Made by a program: the position numbers and the translations under genes
Notes under the pieces: model-generated
The model's input: the letters and a program-made list of their open reading frames with translations, nothing else
Told to the model about the DNA's origin: nothing
The model's database searches: none
From: Paludisphaera rhizosphaerae
GTDB taxonomy: Bacteria > Planctomycetota > Planctomycetia > Isosphaerales > Isosphaeraceae
Direction of reading: 5' to 3'
Assembly: GCF_011065895.1 (NCBI RefSeq)
Contig: NZ_JAALCR010000002.1
Span: 310,001-374,000, forward strand
DNA length: 64,000 nt
Shown: positions 1-8,922 of the stretch, in pieces
Layout of the letters: every line of letters begins with the position of its first letter
How positions within the stretch are numbered: the first letter of the stretch is position 1

Positions 1-1409
1 CCCCAGACGCGAGGGGCCCGGAAACCGGGCGGCATGGGGGCGGCCTTCGGCGGAACGGCCTGAGCGGCCAGGGCGTCGTAACGCGCCCGCAGCTCGGCGA
101 CCTTCGCCGGATTCTTCGCGGCCAGGTCGTTCTTCTCGTAAGGATCGTCGACCAGGTTGAAGAGATGAGGGCGGTTGCGCTCCGCATCGGGTGCGGCGGC
201 GGCGTCGTCGGCCTCGCCGTCGTCTCCGCCCGCACCGGCGGGGCGGCCGACGATCAGCTTCCAGTCGGCGACGCGAACGGCTCCGTTGCGCGGAGTCGTG
301 TTCAGCAGGATCGCGTCGTGCGGGGTTCCCTTGCCCTCGGCGATCGCCGGCCAGGCGTCGCGACCGTCCAGCGGCAGGGACTGCTCGGCTGGCGCGCCGG
401 CGAGTTTCATGAAGGTCGGAAAGAGATCGACCATGTGCAAGGCGGCGTCCACCGTTGAGCCGGCCTTGATCTTGCCAGGCCAGGTCGCGAACGCGGCCAC
501 GCGCACGCCGCCTTCGAAGAGTTGCCCCTTCGCTCCTCGGAGCGGGCCGTTGCTCGTCACCTTGCCCGGTTGCGGGCCGCCGTTGTCGCTGGAGAAGACG
601 ATCAGCGTGTTCCCGGCGATCCCCTTGCGATCGATTGCCTGGGAAATCTGGCCGACCGCCTCGTCAAGCGCCGCGAGCATCCCCGCGTAGGTCCGACGGG
701 GCTCCGCGAGCTTGGCGTAGGGCTCTTTGTACTTCGCGGGGACCTGATGCGGCGCGTGGACGGCGTTGAACGGGACGTAGAGGAACAGCGGCTTCGTCGT
801 GTCATGCTCGGCGACCAGCCGCGCGGCTTCCTCGCCGATCAGCGTGGTGCTGTAGCCCTTGTCGTGGTTCTCCTTGTCGTCGCGATGCCAGTCGTGGCCG
901 CCGTCGCGCTCGTGGGTGTTGTAGTCGAGCGCTCCGTTGTAGTGGCCGTACTGGTGGTCGAACCCGCGATGCGTCGGCAGATACTCGGGCTGAAAGTGCC
1001 CGAGGTGCCACTTGCCCACAATAGCCGTCTCGTAGCCGGCTTCCTTGAGCGCCTGGGGAAGCGTCCGCTCATTCAGCGGCAGGCCGTAGCGCGCCCAGGG
1101 GCGGACGACCCCCACTTGAAGGCCGTGACGCATCGGGTAGCGCCCGGTCATCAAGGCGGCGCGGGTCGGCGAGCAGACCGGCTGGACGTAGAAATGCTCG
1201 AGCTTCGCACCGGCCGCAGCCAGTCGATCGAGGTTCGGCGTCTTGATCTCGGACCCATGCCAGCCGACGTCCCCCCAGCCCATATCGTCGGCCAGGATGA
1301 CGACGATGTTGGGCTTCGGCGCGTCGGCTCCGAAGGCCGTCGCAGACGCCATGAACGCGGAGGCGAGCCAGGCCCACATCACCGGCCGACGTCGTGTCTC
1401 GATCCTCAT
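1..1409 (-). CDS. Type I sulfatase (arylsulfatase family), 3' end cut by window edge
   Basis: Hydrolyses sulfate esters, probably on sulfated polysaccharides outside the cytoplasm. About 469 codons are present and the reading frame runs off the left edge, so the C-terminus is missing. The N-terminus has an arginine-rich start and hydrophobic stretch (about residues 9-26) that looks like a signal peptide. The metal-binding Asp pair follows in ILADDMGWGD (D41, D42). The sulfatase signature is CSPTRAALMTGR with Cys79, the residue converted to formylglycine in this family, and GKWHLGH lies further on. Start is the ATG read from 1409, three bases after the stop of the upstream DUF5131 gene, so the two are probably co-transcribed. 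The substrate cannot be told from sequence; planctomycetes carry many such paralogues. Confidence 0.93.
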   Translation of the reverse strand, partial: MRIETRRRPVMWAWLASAFMASATAFGADAPKPNIVVILADDMGWGDVGWHGSEIKTPNLDRLAAAGAKLEHFYVQPVCSPTRAALMTGRYPMRHGLQVGVVRPWARYGLPLNERTLPQALKEAGYETAIVGKWHLGHFQPEYLPTHRGFDHQYGHYNGALDYNTHERDGGHDWHRDDKENHDKGYSTTLIGEEAARLVAEHDTTKPLFLYVPFNAVHAPHQVPAKYKEPYAKLAEPRRTYAGMLAALDEAVGQISQAIDRKGIAGNTLIVFSSDNGGPQPGKVTSNGPLRGAKGQLFEGGVRVAAFATWPGKIKAGSTVDAALHMVDLFPTFMKLAGAPAEQSLPLDGRDAWPAIAEGKGTPHDAILLNTTPRNGAVRVADWKLIVGRPAGAGGDDGEADDAAAAPDAERNRPHLFNLVDDPYEKNDLAAKNPAKVAELRARYDALAAQAVPPKAAPMPPGFRAPRVW

Positions 1410-1412
1410 GAA

Positions 1413-2225
1413 TCAACTCTCCACTCTCGATGAAAACCCCTTCGACTCCAACTCGGCGATCAACTTCGCCCTGCATTCGCGATCGAGAATCGGGTGCGGG
1501 CTGGGCGGCGGAACCTCGTCGTAGGTTCGGCCGTCGATCTCCCTGCCGGTCCTTCCCTTGCGGACTCCGCCCCACTGTTTGAAGAAGAAACGAACTCCCG
1601 CCGCGGCGCATTGGTCGCGTAGAGATTCAACCCACTCCTTCGCCATTGGTCTCGCGCCATGACCGCTTTCGCCGCCCACGATCATCCAATCGATGCCCGA
1701 CAGGTCGATCTCGCCCAGATCTTCGAGCAAGGGCTCGACCGACAGAAACCGGACGGCGGCGGGTGCGGAACGGAGGTGCTCGATCCGCGGTAAGCCATGA
1801 CGGCGGTTCTCGACGCTCACGCCCCACCAGATGTGTCGGGCCGACGCAAGCTCGTGAAGAGGGCCCGAGAGCATCGCGGCGAGCCGCTCCGACCGCTTCG
1901 TCAGCACCTGGTACGTGTTCCAGTCGGCGGTTCGCATCACCTCGGCGACCTTCAAGACGTATTCGTCGGCGACGTCCTTGTGGAAGAGGTCGCTCATGGA
2001 ATTGACGAAGACCATGCGGGGCTTCGACCACCGGAGCGGATCCAGCAGCTTGTGCGGGACCAATCGCAGATCGAAGCCCTGCTCATAGGGATGCCCGGGG
2101 ACGCCTCGGAAGCGTTCCGCAAAGGTCTCGGCGTAGCAGTGGGCGCAGCCGGGCGTGATCTTGGTGCAGCCCCGGACAGGATTCCAGGTGGCGTCCGTCC
2201 ACTCGATTTTGGTGTTGTCGCTCAC
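1413..2225 (-). CDS. DUF5131 family protein (phage Gp37/Gp68-like)
   Basis: A 270-residue protein of the DUF5131 family, whose activity I do not know. The N-terminus has the family hallmark IEWTDATWNPVRGC followed by GCAHCYAE, giving Cys20, Cys27 and Cys30 in a C-x6-C-x2-C pattern that resembles the cluster-binding loop of radical-SAM and photoproduct-lyase-like enzymes; cluster binding is an inference. Translation starts at a GTG preceded by a good GGAGGG ribosome-binding site seven bases upstream. The stop lies three bases before the sulfatase start, suggesting one transcript. Family members occur both in phages and in ordinary bacterial chromosomes; no phage genes are nearby here. Confidence 0.85.
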   Translation of the reverse strand: MSDNTKIEWTDATWNPVRGCTKITPGCAHCYAETFAERFRGVPGHPYEQGFDLRLVPHKLLDPLRWSKPRMVFVNSMSDLFHKDVADEYVLKVAEVMRTADWNTYQVLTKRSERLAAMLSGPLHELASARHIWWGVSVENRRHGLPRIEHLRSAPAAVRFLSVEPLLEDLGEIDLSGIDWMIVGGESGHGARPMAKEWVESLRDQCAAAGVRFFFKQWGGVRKGRTGREIDGRTYDEVPPPSPHPILDRECRAKLIAELESKGFSSRVES

Positions 2226-2410
2226 CCGAGATCCCTCCGCAAAGGCTCCGGGGAGCCGCCGACATTGTACCAGGGAGGCGTCGCGGGAGGGCGCCGGCCG
2301 AGGGACCGGCCTTGTGAGAAACGGCTGGATCGATATACACTTGGTCCGTTCGTTCTGGACGGATCGCCCGGCCGCGCCGCGATGTTCACGGAGCGAGGTA
2401 GCAGCCTTTC

Positions 2411-3367
2411 ATGACGTTCCAGTTCGCGGTACTCGGCAGCGGCTCAAAGGGCAACTCCGCGTTGTTCCGCCACGGCGGCGCGGGGATCCTGATCGACGCC
2501 GGGCTGGGCGTCCGCATGACGACGGAAAGGTTGGCGAGCGTCGGTTGCGACTGGTCTCACCTCGCGGCCGTCGTTCTGACCCATACCCACGGCGATCACG
2601 TCGACACCAGCGTCTTTCGCGCTCTCTCTCGTCGCGGCGTACCGCTTTATTGCCACGAAGGCCACCATCACGAGTTGGCCGGCGATCCAGGCTACGCGGC
2701 GCTCGACCGCCTCGGACTCGTCCGGTTTTACGACGAGCGTCCGTTCATGGCCCCGAGCGGGTTCCGCATCGAACCGGTCACCGCATGGCACGACGGCGGG
2801 CCGACCTTCGGCTTCCGCCTGGAAGCCGGCGCCGGCGGAAAGCGAAAGGGCATTTCGGTCGGCTATCTGACCGACACGGGCACCTGGAGCGATGAGACGG
2901 CCGAGGCCCTTGTCGACGTCGACGTCCTGGGCGTGGAGTTCAACCACGACGTGATGCTGCAGCGGACCTCGGGCAGGCACCCCGCTCTGATCGCGAGGAA
3001 CCTCGGCGATCGAGGCCACCTCTCCAACCGACAGGCCGCCGACCTCGTCGCCGCGATCCTCTCGCGGTCGCGACGGGATCGGATCGCCCATCTCGTCCTC
3101 CTGCACCTGAGCGACCAGTGCAACCGGCCGGAGATCGCTCTCCGCGAGGCCGGAGAGGCGGTGCGCGAGAGTGGACGGCAGGTCTTCATCCACGCCGCCC
3201 GGCAATCTCCGGCGCACCCGGATCTGAGTTTGTCCCCGGCTCGCTCCAGGTCCCATTGGCGGCCGGACGTCGCCGGCGTCCAGGGTATCGCCCGATCGAC
3301 CAAGTCGCGCCGGCGTCCGGCTGAAGCCTGTGCGTTCCTGCCCGGACTGAATCTCGAAAGTTCATGA
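2411..3367 (+). CDS. MBL-fold metallohydrolase (YycJ/WalJ-like)
   Basis: A 318-residue metallo-beta-lactamase-fold hydrolase. The N-terminus, FAVLGSGSKGNS, is typical of the YycJ/WalJ group, and the metal motif is THTHGDHVD with His58, His60, Asp62 and His63. Later metal-site candidates are the Asp in YLTDTGTW and the His in EFNHD. WalJ proteins are linked to cell-wall and DNA-damage phenotypes in Firmicutes; the role here is unknown. The last roughly 55 residues (after the conserved LHLSDQCN region) form a basic, Ser/Pro/Arg-rich tail longer than usual. It is followed by an LpxH-like and a PHP gene on the same strand, making three metal-dependent hydrolases in a row. Confidence 0.85.
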   Translation: MTFQFAVLGSGSKGNSALFRHGGAGILIDAGLGVRMTTERLASVGCDWSHLAAVVLTHTHGDHVDTSVFRALSRRGVPLYCHEGHHHELAGDPGYAALDRLGLVRFYDERPFMAPSGFRIEPVTAWHDGGPTFGFRLEAGAGGKRKGISVGYLTDTGTWSDETAEALVDVDVLGVEFNHDVMLQRTSGRHPALIARNLGDRGHLSNRQAADLVAAILSRSRRDRIAHLVLLHLSDQCNRPEIALREAGEAVRESGRQVFIHAARQSPAHPDLSLSPARSRSHWRPDVAGVQGIARSTKSRRRPAEACAFLPGLNLESS

Positions 3368-3398
3368 CCGTCGACGTCCGACGGCCGGAGAGCGTCCG

Positions 3399-4151
3399 TT
3401 GAGCGATTATTTCCTGAGCGACGTTCACCTGCGGGACGACCGCCCCGAACGTGGTCGCCGGCTCGTTCGTTTCCTTCAGCGACTGAAGCCAGGCGAGGAC
3501 CGCCTGCTCATCGCCGGGGACCTGTGCGACTTCTGGATGGGCTCTCGCAAATCGTCCGAGGAACTCGCGCGCGACGAGGCGCTTTCCAGGCTGGCTGAGT
3601 TTTCCAGGGCTGGCGGCTCTCTCTCGATCCTTCCGGGAAACCACGACCGCTGGCTCGTCCCATTTTATGAATCATCGCTGCGGGCGACGATCTTGACCGA
3701 GCCCTACGAGATGGAGAGCTACGGCCTGAGAGTCCACATCGTCCACGGCCACCTGCTGGGCGCTCGGCGGATGTGGAAGGCCGCGATGGAGTCTCGCGAG
3801 TTCTTCCGGGCCTTCGGCGCCATTCCCTCGTCCATGGCGAAGCCGCTGGACGACCTTCTGGAGACGCGCAACCGACGTGGGCTGGAAGACGACGAACGAC
3901 GCCATCTGGCCGTCTTCCGCAGCTACGCCGACAGCCTGAACGGAGTGGACCTGGCCGTTTTCGGTCACGTCCACCGCGCCGTTGACGAAGCGGGCTCTCC
4001 CCGGATGATCGTCCTCGGCGGCTGGCAGGCGCGTTTGAGTTATCTCAAGATCGACGCCGACGGAGCGGTCTTCCACGTCGAATCGGGCGAGGTCGACGAG
4101 CCGACCTCCACGGACTCCCAACGGGCTGAACCGAGCAACGTATCGCCATGA
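3399..4151 (+). CDS. LpxH-like metallophosphoesterase (UDP-2,3-diacylglucosamine hydrolase family)
   Basis: A 250-residue calcineurin-like phosphoesterase. Motifs in order are SDVHL (Asp8, His10), AGDLCDFW (Asp41), GNHDRW (Asn81, His82), VHGH and FGHVHRA, giving the full dinuclear metal set. The overall pattern fits LpxH, which cleaves UDP-2,3-diacylglucosamine to lipid X in lipid A synthesis; the family also has phosphoesterases of other specificity, so lpxH itself is not assigned. Translation starts at a TTG with a GGAG about ten bases upstream. The stop overlaps the next gene's ATG by four bases, so translational coupling with the PHP protein is likely. Confidence 0.85.
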   Translation: MSDYFLSDVHLRDDRPERGRRLVRFLQRLKPGEDRLLIAGDLCDFWMGSRKSSEELARDEALSRLAEFSRAGGSLSILPGNHDRWLVPFYESSLRATILTEPYEMESYGLRVHIVHGHLLGARRMWKAAMESREFFRAFGAIPSSMAKPLDDLLETRNRRGLEDDERRHLAVFRSYADSLNGVDLAVFGHVHRAVDEAGSPRMIVLGGWQARLSYLKIDADGAVFHVESGEVDEPTSTDSQRAEPSNVSP

Positions 4152-4780
4152 AATTCGATCACCACCTCCACACGTCCCGCCACTCGCCCGACAGCGTTAT
4201 GGACCCCCTGGAACTGCTTGAACGAGCCCGGGAGATCGGCCTGGACGGCGTCGTCATCACGGAGCACGACCACCAGTGGGCTCCGGCCGAGTTGGCGGAA
4301 CTGGCCGCCGAGGCGCGAGGACTCAAGGTCTTCTCCGGCGTGGAGGTCTCGGCGCGCGAGGGGCACTTTCTCGTTTACGGCCTGCCGGACCTGAGCGACG
4401 TGGGGCCTGGGATCAGCGTCGGAGAACTCCTCAAGGTCGTCAATCGCCGAGGCGCGGCGATCGTGGCTGCTCATCCGTTCCGATGGCTGCAGCCCTTCGA
4501 CGAGATCGTCGGGAGGTACGGCCCGGCGTTTCACGGGGTCGAGTTCGTCAGCAACAACGTGACGGCTGAGACCCGAGCCCTCGCCGACGCCCTGTTGCAG
4601 GCCTCGCCGATGCCCCGAACGGGCTCGTCGGACGCTCACGACGTGGACACGTTGGGTTGTTACTACAGCGAGGTCGAAGGACCCGTGGAGACGATCGCGG
4701 ATTTCGTCGCCGCGCTTCGGCGGGGAGCCGTGCAACCGCGTCACCGCAAAGGGGCGCGGCTCACTTCAGGGCCGGTTTGA
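4148..4780 (+). CDS. PHP domain metal-dependent phosphoesterase
   Basis: A 210-residue PHP-domain protein. It shows HLH near the N-terminus (His6, His8), ITEHDHQW, a conserved AAHPFRW and a C-terminal SDAHD, the usual metal ligands of PHP phosphoesterases. PHP proteins act on phosphate esters of nucleotides or histidinol phosphate; substrate is unknown here. The ATG overlaps the stop of the LpxH-like gene. The 3' end overlaps the 3' end of the convergent rhomboid gene by 20 bases. Confidence 0.85.
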   Translation: MKFDHHLHTSRHSPDSVMDPLELLERAREIGLDGVVITEHDHQWAPAELAELAAEARGLKVFSGVEVSAREGHFLVYGLPDLSDVGPGISVGELLKVVNRRGAAIVAAHPFRWLQPFDEIVGRYGPAFHGVEFVSNNVTAETRALADALLQASPMPRTGSSDAHDVDTLGCYYSEVEGPVETIADFVAALRRGAVQPRHRKGARLTSGPV

Positions 4781-5942
4781 ACGGCATCCCCATCAGGTTC
4801 GAGCGGAACGATGACGCGTCGATCGCTCGAGCCGACGGCCGAGGTCCAAAGCTCGACGTCTTGACCGGGCGCTGCGTCCTGCGTCCGAGCCAGTAGGCTC
4901 TGAGCCGACCCTCGACCTCCTTACGGATCGGTATGCCGACGGCGTCCAGGTCGTTGCGGAAGGTCTCGATCTCGGCCTTCGTCGCCGGACGTCGACCGAA
5001 TTCCCCTGCGAGGGCCAGCAACCGTCGATACGAGACGCGAGTCGGCGGTCGATCGAGAATCGGGGCCTGGTTCCGAAGCATCGATTCCAGGCCGCGCGCG
5101 TCGCCGCCGAACTTCGTCCAGAAACCGACGCCCTGAAGTACTCGGTAGGTCGTGAAGTAGGCGTCCAGCTCCTTGCGAAGCCGCAAGAAGGCTCGGTCGT
5201 CCTTCTCGAATCGGTCGGAACGGACCTGAGCGGCGACCCCGGCCATGATCAGCAGGAGCCAGCCGAAACCCACGAACCACGTCCAGGGGCGTCCCCTTCC
5301 GGCGAGCAGCCAGCGGTGCGCCAGGCCGATCGGCAGCCCGGCCAAGGCCCCGCCGGCGTGGCCCCAGTTGTCGATGTATCGCGGGAAGGCCAGCCCGAGC
5401 GCTCCCGTCATCATCAGAGCCTTCAGCATATACCAGGTCAACTCGCGGTCGCGGAGCGACTTCGACGCCCACCCCGCCGTCGCGAAGAGGCCGATCAGCC
5501 CCATGATGACGACCGACCCGCCCCCGGAATGGACCAGCGGACTCGCCCCCATGGCCTGCCTCGCCAGGGCCGAGAGGAGATTGCCCCCGACCCCGGTGAT
5601 CCCATAGACGGCCGTCAGCGTCCACGGCCCGTACCATGACTCCAGCAGCGAGCCCAGCAGGTAGAACGCGAACAGGTTCATCCCGATGTGGATGACGCTG
5701 TAATGCACGAAGTTGCAGGTAATCAGCCGCCAGTACTCCCCCGCGGCCAGGTCCTGGAGCGTCAGGTCGCCGAAGCGATGGGCGTCCCCCATGCCCGACA
5801 TCAGAACGCCCATCATCGAAGGGGCGGGGACGTCTCGCCGGTGGTCGGCCAGCATCGCAAGGAAGACGACGACCCAACTCAGGCTGAACAGCACTGTGGC
5901 GGGATAATCTCGGATTTCGCGGAGGACGAGGCGGGGATTCAT
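4761..5942 (-). CDS. Rhomboid family intramembrane serine protease
   Basis: A 393-residue polytopic membrane protein of the rhomboid family, which cleaves transmembrane substrates inside the bilayer. The conserved H-x4-H-x3-N of transmembrane helix 2 is present (His80, His85, Asn89), followed by a WYG loop, the serine loop GGGSVVIMGLIG (Ser143) and the helix-6 His in DNWGHAGG (His195). The classic GxSG reads GGSV here, so the residue after the nucleophile is Val. After the last membrane segment there is a soluble tail of about 160 residues that I do not recognise. Start is the ATG at 5942. Confidence 0.88.
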   Translation of the reverse strand: MNPRLVLREIRDYPATVLFSLSWVVVFLAMLADHRRDVPAPSMMGVLMSGMGDAHRFGDLTLQDLAAGEYWRLITCNFVHYSVIHIGMNLFAFYLLGSLLESWYGPWTLTAVYGITGVGGNLLSALARQAMGASPLVHSGGGSVVIMGLIGLFATAGWASKSLRDRELTWYMLKALMMTGALGLAFPRYIDNWGHAGGALAGLPIGLAHRWLLAGRGRPWTWFVGFGWLLLIMAGVAAQVRSDRFEKDDRAFLRLRKELDAYFTTYRVLQGVGFWTKFGGDARGLESMLRNQAPILDRPPTRVSYRRLLALAGEFGRRPATKAEIETFRNDLDAVGIPIRKEVEGRLRAYWLGRRTQRPVKTSSFGPRPSARAIDASSFRSNLMGMPFKPALK

Positions 5943-5996
5943 GCCGTTCTCGGGAGGTCGCGAGGCCGATCCGGAAACGCCTTCCAGGTCGCAAAC

Positions 5997-6584
5997 TTAT
6001 TCTAGCTCACCGTCGCGACGATGCGACCCGATCGCGGCGCGGAGTCGCTCCTGGGCCGATTGCCATTTTTCGTCGCTGAGCGCCGAGACGAGTCCGCTGG
6101 TCGAGATCGGCGAGTCCAGATGAATCCACGTCTTGCAGCCGAGCTGTTCGACCGAGGGACGGATGACTTCTGCCTCGGCGCGGTCCCAGACGCGGACGCT
6201 CAACACCCACAGCCCCGGTCGGCGGTAATGGAACCGCTTGTGCACGGTTTCGTCGGTCCACACATGAAAAGGCTCCAGCCGGTCAAGCTCGTCCTCGCGC
6301 TCGATCAGGTGAACCGAGTCGACGACGGCCAGCGATCGGATCAGGACGAGCGAGGCGTCGGTTAGATTCTCAACCGGGGCCGGCTCCTCGCGAAGACCTT
6401 GTTGAGCCTCGTGGATTCGAGTGGGGTACAGCCAGAAGACGCGATGATCCGGCGTGAACCGCCCCCCCTCCTCGGCGATCCCCCCTTTTCGGAGGATCAC
6501 CGTTTGTCGGCCCGAGGCGAGCGCCGCGCAGACGCCGCTCCATTCCTTGAACCCGACGTCGCACGTGGGAGGGACGTCATTCAC
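5997..6584 (-). CDS. DUF1802 family protein
   Basis: A 195-residue protein matching the DUF1802 family by its opening (FKEWSGVCAALASGRQTVILRKGGIAE) and by the FWLYPT motif. The function is unknown. Its ATG overlaps the stop of gpsA by four bases and all upstream genes lie on the same strand, so it is the probable last gene of the glc-gpsA run. No signal peptide or membrane segment is visible. Confidence 0.8.
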   Translation of the reverse strand: MNDVPPTCDVGFKEWSGVCAALASGRQTVILRKGGIAEEGGRFTPDHRVFWLYPTRIHEAQQGLREEPAPVENLTDASLVLIRSLAVVDSVHLIEREDELDRLEPFHVWTDETVHKRFHYRRPGLWVLSVRVWDRAEAEVIRPSVEQLGCKTWIHLDSPISTSGLVSALSDEKWQSAQERLRAAIGSHRRDGELE

Positions 6585-7579
6585 AGTTGAGCCTCGTCCT
6601 TCGGGGTCCTGGTCATCAGGTCGACGACCGCGGCGTGGGGTTGTTTGCCCTCAAAGAGCACCTGATGCAGCTCATGGGTGATCGGCATGTCGACTCCCAA
6701 CTGCAACGCCAGCGCATGGACGCTCCGAATCGTCGGAACTCCCTCGGAGACGTTGACCATGCTGCCGAGAATCGTTTCCAGAGACTCGCCCCGCCCGATT
6801 CGGGCGCCCACCTCGCGGTTCCGGCCGAATGGGCTGAAGCAGGTCGTGACGACGTCCCCGACGCCCGCCAGGCCGTAGAAGGTCTGGAGTCGGCCCCCCA
6901 GCCGAACGCCCAGTCGGGCGATTTCGACGAGTCCACGCGTGAGCAGGGCGGCCTTGGCGTTGTCGCCGATTTCCAGCCCGTCGCAGACGCCGGCTGCAAT
7001 CCCCAGGATATTCTTGAGGGCCCCGGCGACTTCAGCCCCGACGGCGTCGCTGTTGCGGTAAAGGCGGAACGTCGCGTTGCTGAAGGCCGATTGAACCGAC
7101 TCGCAAAACTCAGCCGACGGCCCCGCGACGACCAGCGAGGCCGGCAGACCTCGCGCCAGTTCCTCGGCATGACTCGGTCCGGTCAATACGGCCGTCTCGC
7201 GCGGGCCGAGGCATTCGGCGATGATCTGCGTCGGCCGCGCGAAGGTGCCGAACTCGATCCCCTTCACGACGCTGAGCGTCGGCACTTCCGCCGGTACGGT
7301 TGAAGCGAGAGCCGCTAGCGTTGACCTCAGGTAGGAGGTGGGAATCGACGCCACCAACAAATCCGCCCCTTCAACCGCCTCGGCCGGGTCGCCGGTGATG
7401 GTGATTTCCGCGGGGATGACGACCTCGGGAAGGTGGCGAGCATTGCGCCGCGTTTCCGCCATCAGACGGGCGCGTTCCGGCTCGCGGACCCAGAGCCGCG
7501 CATCGGCGCCGGCGCGGGCGAGGACCATCGCCATCGCCGTCCCCATGCCGCCGCCGCCGAGAATCGCCACCCGATGCAC
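6581..7579 (-). CDS. gpsA: NAD(P)-dependent glycerol-3-phosphate dehydrogenase
   Basis: Reduces dihydroxyacetone phosphate to sn-glycerol 3-phosphate for phospholipid synthesis, in the cytoplasm. The 332-residue length is typical. The Rossmann motif is AILGGGGMGTAMA at the N-terminus, the NAD/substrate stretch SVVKGIE and TGPSHAEE follow, and the catalytic Lys is in GALKNILG. The C-terminal region has GLAGVGDVVTTC and FGRNREVG, both family signatures. It starts one base after the glcF stop and overlaps the DUF1802 start by four bases. Confidence 0.96.
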   Translation of the reverse strand: MHRVAILGGGGMGTAMAMVLARAGADARLWVREPERARLMAETRRNARHLPEVVIPAEITITGDPAEAVEGADLLVASIPTSYLRSTLAALASTVPAEVPTLSVVKGIEFGTFARPTQIIAECLGPRETAVLTGPSHAEELARGLPASLVVAGPSAEFCESVQSAFSNATFRLYRNSDAVGAEVAGALKNILGIAAGVCDGLEIGDNAKAALLTRGLVEIARLGVRLGGRLQTFYGLAGVGDVVTTCFSPFGRNREVGARIGRGESLETILGSMVNVSEGVPTIRSVHALALQLGVDMPITHELHQVLFEGKQPHAAVVDLMTRTPKDEAQL

Positions 7580-7580
7580 G

Positions 7581-8921
7581 TCAGGCCTCCCCGCGATAGG
7601 CTCGGTCGAGCAGGTCGACCGGATGCACGACCTCGATGGCGAGCCCTTGCTCGCGGATTTGACGGGCGATCTGAAGCGTACAGCCGATATTGCCGCTGGC
7701 GACGACCGCCGCGCCGGTCGACTCGATATTAGCCAGTTTACGACGTCCCAGCCGCTGCGACATTTCCGGTTCGGTCAGGTTGTACGTCCCCGCCGCGCCG
7801 CAGCAAAGCTCGCTCTCCGGGAGCGGGACCAACTCCAGGCCGGGAATCAACGACAGGAGTTGCCTGGGCTGGGCTCGGATCTGCTGGGCGTGGCAGAGGT
7901 GGCAGGCGTCGTGATACGTCACCTTCTGCGAAACCGCGTGCTTCGGCGCGATCGGTCCGAGTTCGACGAGGAACTCAGACACATCCTTCACCTTGGCGAC
8001 GAACCGGGCGGCTCGCTCGTGTTCCTCGGGAGGCAGAATGTGCTCATAACCCTTGAACATCGCCCCGCAGCCGGCCGCGTTGACGACGACGGCGTCGAGG
8101 CCATCGACGTCGAAGGCGTTCATGTTTTGCAGTGCGAGGCTGAGCGCGGGAGTCTCGGCACCAGAATGGTAATGGATCGCTCCGCAGCAGGCCTGACTGC
8201 GAGGAATGACGACCTCACAGCCGTTCTGCTGAAGGACCCGTGCCGTGGCCGTGGTGGTCTCGGGCGTCATCACGTCGGTCACGCAGCCCAGGAACAGCCC
8301 GACGCGAGCCCGTCGAGGGCCGATCGCCGGCAAGACTTCGGGGAGGTTGGAAGCGGGGCCGAGAGTTGGAACCATCGCCGCCATGTTTCGAAGCGTGGGC
8401 GGCAGGAGGTTGAAGAGTCCGCTGCGTTCCAGAGGCTTCATCAACCCGAGCTTCTGGAGCAGCCGGACTGGCAGTAGCGCCACGCGGACTCGGCGGGCGT
8501 AGGGAAAGAGGCGATGCAGAACCAGTTTCTGGAGCAGGCTGAGGCCCGCGCCCGGAGGCGCGTCGCGGAGCATCTCGATCTTGAACGGCTCGATCAGCTT
8601 GCCGTATTGAACGCCCGACGGGCAGGCCGTTTCGCAGGCGCGGCAGTCCAGGCATAGTTCGAGGTGCTTGCGGACTTCGGGGCTCATCCCCAGGCGGCCG
8701 TCGACGACGGATCGCATCAGGTAGATCCGGCCTCGCGGGCCGTTGTTTTCGTCGCCAGTCTCGACGTACGTCGGGCAACTCGCCGTGCAGAGTCCGCAGT
8801 GGATGCACTGCTGGAATAGCGGATACGAGACCCGCTCGGAGAGCCAGGCCAGATCGACGCCCGACTCGCCATCGCTGGGGGCCGTGCGCGGGTTCGTCTC
8901 TGCGGTCGACTGCGTATTCAT
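7581..8921 (-). CDS. glcF: Glycolate oxidase iron-sulfur subunit
   Basis: Electron-transfer subunit of the GlcDEF glycolate dehydrogenase. The N-terminal ferredoxin part has two complete 4Fe-4S motifs: Cys39/42/45/49 and Cys90/93/96/100. Two cysteine-rich CCG domains follow, visible as QACCGAIHYHSG and SELCCGAAGTYN. The 446-residue length is usual. It follows glcE with a one-base gap and precedes gpsA with a one-base gap, on the same strand as glcD, so the whole complex is probably made from one mRNA. Confidence 0.95.
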   Translation of the reverse strand: MNTQSTAETNPRTAPSDGESGVDLAWLSERVSYPLFQQCIHCGLCTASCPTYVETGDENNGPRGRIYLMRSVVDGRLGMSPEVRKHLELCLDCRACETACPSGVQYGKLIEPFKIEMLRDAPPGAGLSLLQKLVLHRLFPYARRVRVALLPVRLLQKLGLMKPLERSGLFNLLPPTLRNMAAMVPTLGPASNLPEVLPAIGPRRARVGLFLGCVTDVMTPETTTATARVLQQNGCEVVIPRSQACCGAIHYHSGAETPALSLALQNMNAFDVDGLDAVVVNAAGCGAMFKGYEHILPPEEHERAARFVAKVKDVSEFLVELGPIAPKHAVSQKVTYHDACHLCHAQQIRAQPRQLLSLIPGLELVPLPESELCCGAAGTYNLTEPEMSQRLGRRKLANIESTGAAVVASGNIGCTLQIARQIREQGLAIEVVHPVDLLDRAYRGEA

Positions 8922-8922
8922 C

